6,199 bases of DNA. Origin: Candidatus Adiutrix sp. GTDB taxonomy: Bacteria > Desulfobacterota > Desulfarculia > Adiutricales > Adiutricaceae. This document shows positions 4,310 to 6,199 of this stretch, in pieces. Numbering within the stretch: the stretch's first letter is position 1; each line of letters opens with the position of its first letter. The stretch spans positions 1-6,199 of the forward strand of contig JAISRV010000420.1 in assembly GCA_031273445.1 (NCBI GenBank), in the 5' to 3' direction. Position numbers and translations under genes: made by a program. Under the pieces are notes generated by a model. That model saw nothing but the letters and a program-made list of their open reading frames with translations, ran no database searches and was not told the origin of the DNA.

Positions 4310-6199
4310 CTAAAGTTTTTTTATCACGCCGGCCGGCGGTTTTTCAAACTTCGGCCAGGGACGCTTCTCGCGTTTGTTCGTCATGGCCCAATAGCGTTCG
4401 AATTCCGGCGCCTCCATGGGGCGGCCGTAAAAATAGCCCTGGGCGAACCGGCAGTTGACCGACTTGAGAAATTCCACCTGCTCGAGGGTCTCGACGCCTT
4501 CGCAGACCACGTTCATGTTCAGGCCGCCGGCGATTTTAACCACGCCTTCAATGATGACGCGGTCGCTGCGCTCGACGAAGGCGTCGACGAAAGTGTGGTC
4601 CAGCTTCAGCACGTCGGCCGGCAGTTTTTGCAGCAACCCCAGCGATGAGTAGCCCGTGCCGAAGTCGTCAATGGCGATGCGGAACCCTTTTTCCTGAAGC
4701 TGGCGCATCAGCTTCACCAGGGAATCGGTATTTTCCATGGCCACGGTTTCGGTGATTTCCAGCTCCAGGAATTTGCAGGGCACGCCATAGCTGGCCGCGA
4801 TGTCTTCGAGGCGGTCGTGGAATTTTTCGTCGTTGATATGCAGCCGGGAAAAGTTGCAGGAAATGGGCAGCGGTTCTAGGGGGCCGGCCAGCCATTGCTT
4901 CATGAGGGCGCAGACCCGCTCATATATGTGGAAATCAATTTCCACCACAAAGCCGTTTTTTTCAGACAGCGGAATGAATTTGTCGGGCCCGATGAAGCCC
5001 TGGTCAGGGTGGCTCCAGCGCGCCAGCGCTTCCGCCCCGACCATGCGCCCAGAGAAAATATCCACCTTGGGCTGAAAATAAGGCACGAATTCGCCCCGTT
5101 TCAACGCGGTTCGCATCATCCCCTCCAGCTCTTTTTCCTGGCGCAGGGACTCCCGAATGCTCGCGTCGTAAGGCGCCAGCATGTTGGGCATGGCGGCGCG
5201 CTTGGCCACGCCGCGGGCATAGTTGGCCCGGTCTATCATGGAGGCTATGTCTGTTTCCCCGTCGGCGCGGAAATAAAGGCCGGCATTGAAGGAAAGATGA
5301 TAAGGCCTGAGGGCGGGGAGCGACGGCAGACTCTCCAGCAGCCGCTGGGCGCGGGCTTTGGTTCGCTGTTCGTCTCCGGTCGTCTTCAGCATCATGACGA
5401 AGTTGTCGGCCGTGATGCGGGCCGTCATTTCGCCCTTTTCCGCTTTTCCCGCCAGATGCCCTCCGATGGCGCGCAGCACCAGGTCGCCCGCGTCGTAGCC
5501 GTGAACGTCGTTTATGTATTTAAAAGTTTTGATGTCGATATAAACGATGGCGCGGGCCGCTTCCGGATCGGCGCAGAGGGCCCGCTCAGCCTCCAGCTTG
5601 AATCTCTGAATGGACCATTGCCCGGTCAGAGCGTCGACGTAGAGTTGTTCCCGGATGCGCCTTAAGGCCCGCTCGCGGTACCATATGACGACCAGAAGGG
5701 CCGCGATGACGACGGCCACGACCAGGCTCAGCATAATGACGGCCGTCATGGGATTGCGGCTGATGAACCTTCTGAGAGTGAAGGGCTGGTTGGTCAAAAG
5801 GGTTCCGAAGAGAATATCGTTGATTTCGGCGCTGGACAGGCCGGCGATGGCCTTGTTCAGCAGGGAACGGAGTTCCGGCGGCGCGTGGGGGGCCAGCCCG
5901 ATGGAAATTTCGTTGGCGTAGCCCGGTATGGCCACCACGTTCAAGTGGGCGTATTAGTGGTTCTGCATATGATAGATGTCGGCGTAGGTGTTGACGATGG
6001 CGTCGCGCGCCCGGCCTTCGGCCACTTCACGCACGGCCTCTTCATAAGTGGAGACGCGAATCAGCCGGCGCCCGCCGCTCAGGTGAAAAATCCAGAAATC
6101 CGGAATATAGCCCTCGGGTATGGCCAGGGCGTCGTCCTCGGCATAGGGGTTGGCCACCAGGGTCATCGGCAGCGTCAGGTAAGGGCGGGTGGACTGGAG
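4310..6199 (-). pseudogene. Periplasmic-sensor GGDEF/EAL protein interrupted by an in-frame stop (5' end beyond window)
   Basis: Minus-strand frame from base 6199 to TAG at 4312-4310, broken only by TAA at 5956-5954. Codons on both sides are in the same frame and together make one protein. First comes the C-terminal part of an SBP_bac_3-like solute-binding domain (6199 to about 5790), with the family-like Y-E-E-A-V-R-E-V-A-E-G and I-V-N-T-Y-A before the stop and V-V-A-I-P-G-Y-A-N-E after it. A single membrane helix (about 5749-5678) leads to a GGDEF domain (about 5647-5165) and an EAL phosphodiesterase domain (about 5137-4385). GGDEF keeps DALTG and the F-K-Y-I-N-D segment, but the signature is TADNF, so cyclase activity is unlikely. 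EAL keeps EALARW, ELEITET, DDFGTG, KLD, CEGVE and QGYFYGRP. The likely intact role is c-di-GMP breakdown controlled by a periplasmic ligand. The only long downstream frame would begin at TTG 5944, inside the binding domain and without a ribosome site. A sequencing error is an alternative to a real mutation. Confidence 0.8.
5954..5956 (-). other. In-frame TAA stop inside the sensor domain
   Basis: The codons before it read Y-H-M-Q-N-H and those after it Y-A-H-L-N-V-V, without frame change, so one base substitution suffices (for example from CAA, AAA, GAA, TAC or TAT). TAA is also the normal stop of hydB and hydA here, so recoding is unlikely. Confidence 0.85.

Noticed and set aside
4895..5665. 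256-codon plus-strand open frame opposite the GGDEF/EAL gene
   Set aside because: It is antisense to well-conserved GGDEF and EAL motifs, with no family resemblance and no ribosome site.
5678..5944. Restart of translation after the TAA as an independent shorter gene
   Set aside because: TTG 5944 lies mid-domain and the ATG at 5749 begins the membrane helix directly; neither has a good ribosome site. Restart cannot be excluded but is not supported.

Overview
The window looks like part of the chromosome of a GC-rich, Gram-negative anaerobe. The grounds are a lipoprotein with a clear lipobox, a membrane-bound sensor with a periplasmic ligand domain, and a soluble NAD(P)-linked [FeFe] hydrogenase. 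A Desulfobacterota-type (Desulfovibrio-like) host fits best, but this is inferred from gene content and style only; there is no rRNA or other marker gene.

Layout. Bases 1-224 hold, on the minus strand, the first 74 codons of a lipoprotein gene that runs off the left edge. Bases 225-555 are a divergent intergenic region, AT-rich in its first half. It carries a good sigma70-type promoter reading right, a weaker one reading left, a 22-bp palindrome at the expected start of the rightward transcript, and a long leader with a hairpin. Bases 556-4190 are a three-gene operon, hydC-hydB-hydA (NuoE-like, NuoF-like and catalytic [FeFe] hydrogenase subunits). Bases 4191-4309 separate convergent genes and contain a perfect 16-bp hairpin. 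Bases 4310-6199, on the minus strand, hold a periplasmic-binding-domain/transmembrane/GGDEF/EAL protein. It is open at the right edge and interrupted by one in-frame TAA at 5954-5956.

How the genes work together. HydA holds the H-cluster and a relay of Fe-S clusters, HydB the FMN/nucleotide site, and HydC one [2Fe-2S] cluster. Together they should couple NAD(P)H with H2 in the cytoplasm. The set is stripped down: HydB has neither the N-terminal thioredoxin-like [2Fe-2S] domain nor the C-terminal 2x[4Fe-4S] domain of electron-bifurcating HydB proteins, and there is no separate HndB-like gene. This points to a non-bifurcating enzyme. No maturation genes (hydE, hydF, hydG) are in the window.

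Most notable points: (1) HydB has changed residues clustered at the adenosine side of the nucleotide pocket, suggesting altered NADH/NADPH preference. (2) HydA has Ser where the second Cys of the first H-cluster motif is expected. (3) An otherwise intact c-di-GMP sensor gene is cut by a single stop codon and has a degenerate GGDEF signature but an intact EAL site. I saw no CRISPR array, insertion sequence, tRNA or rRNA.
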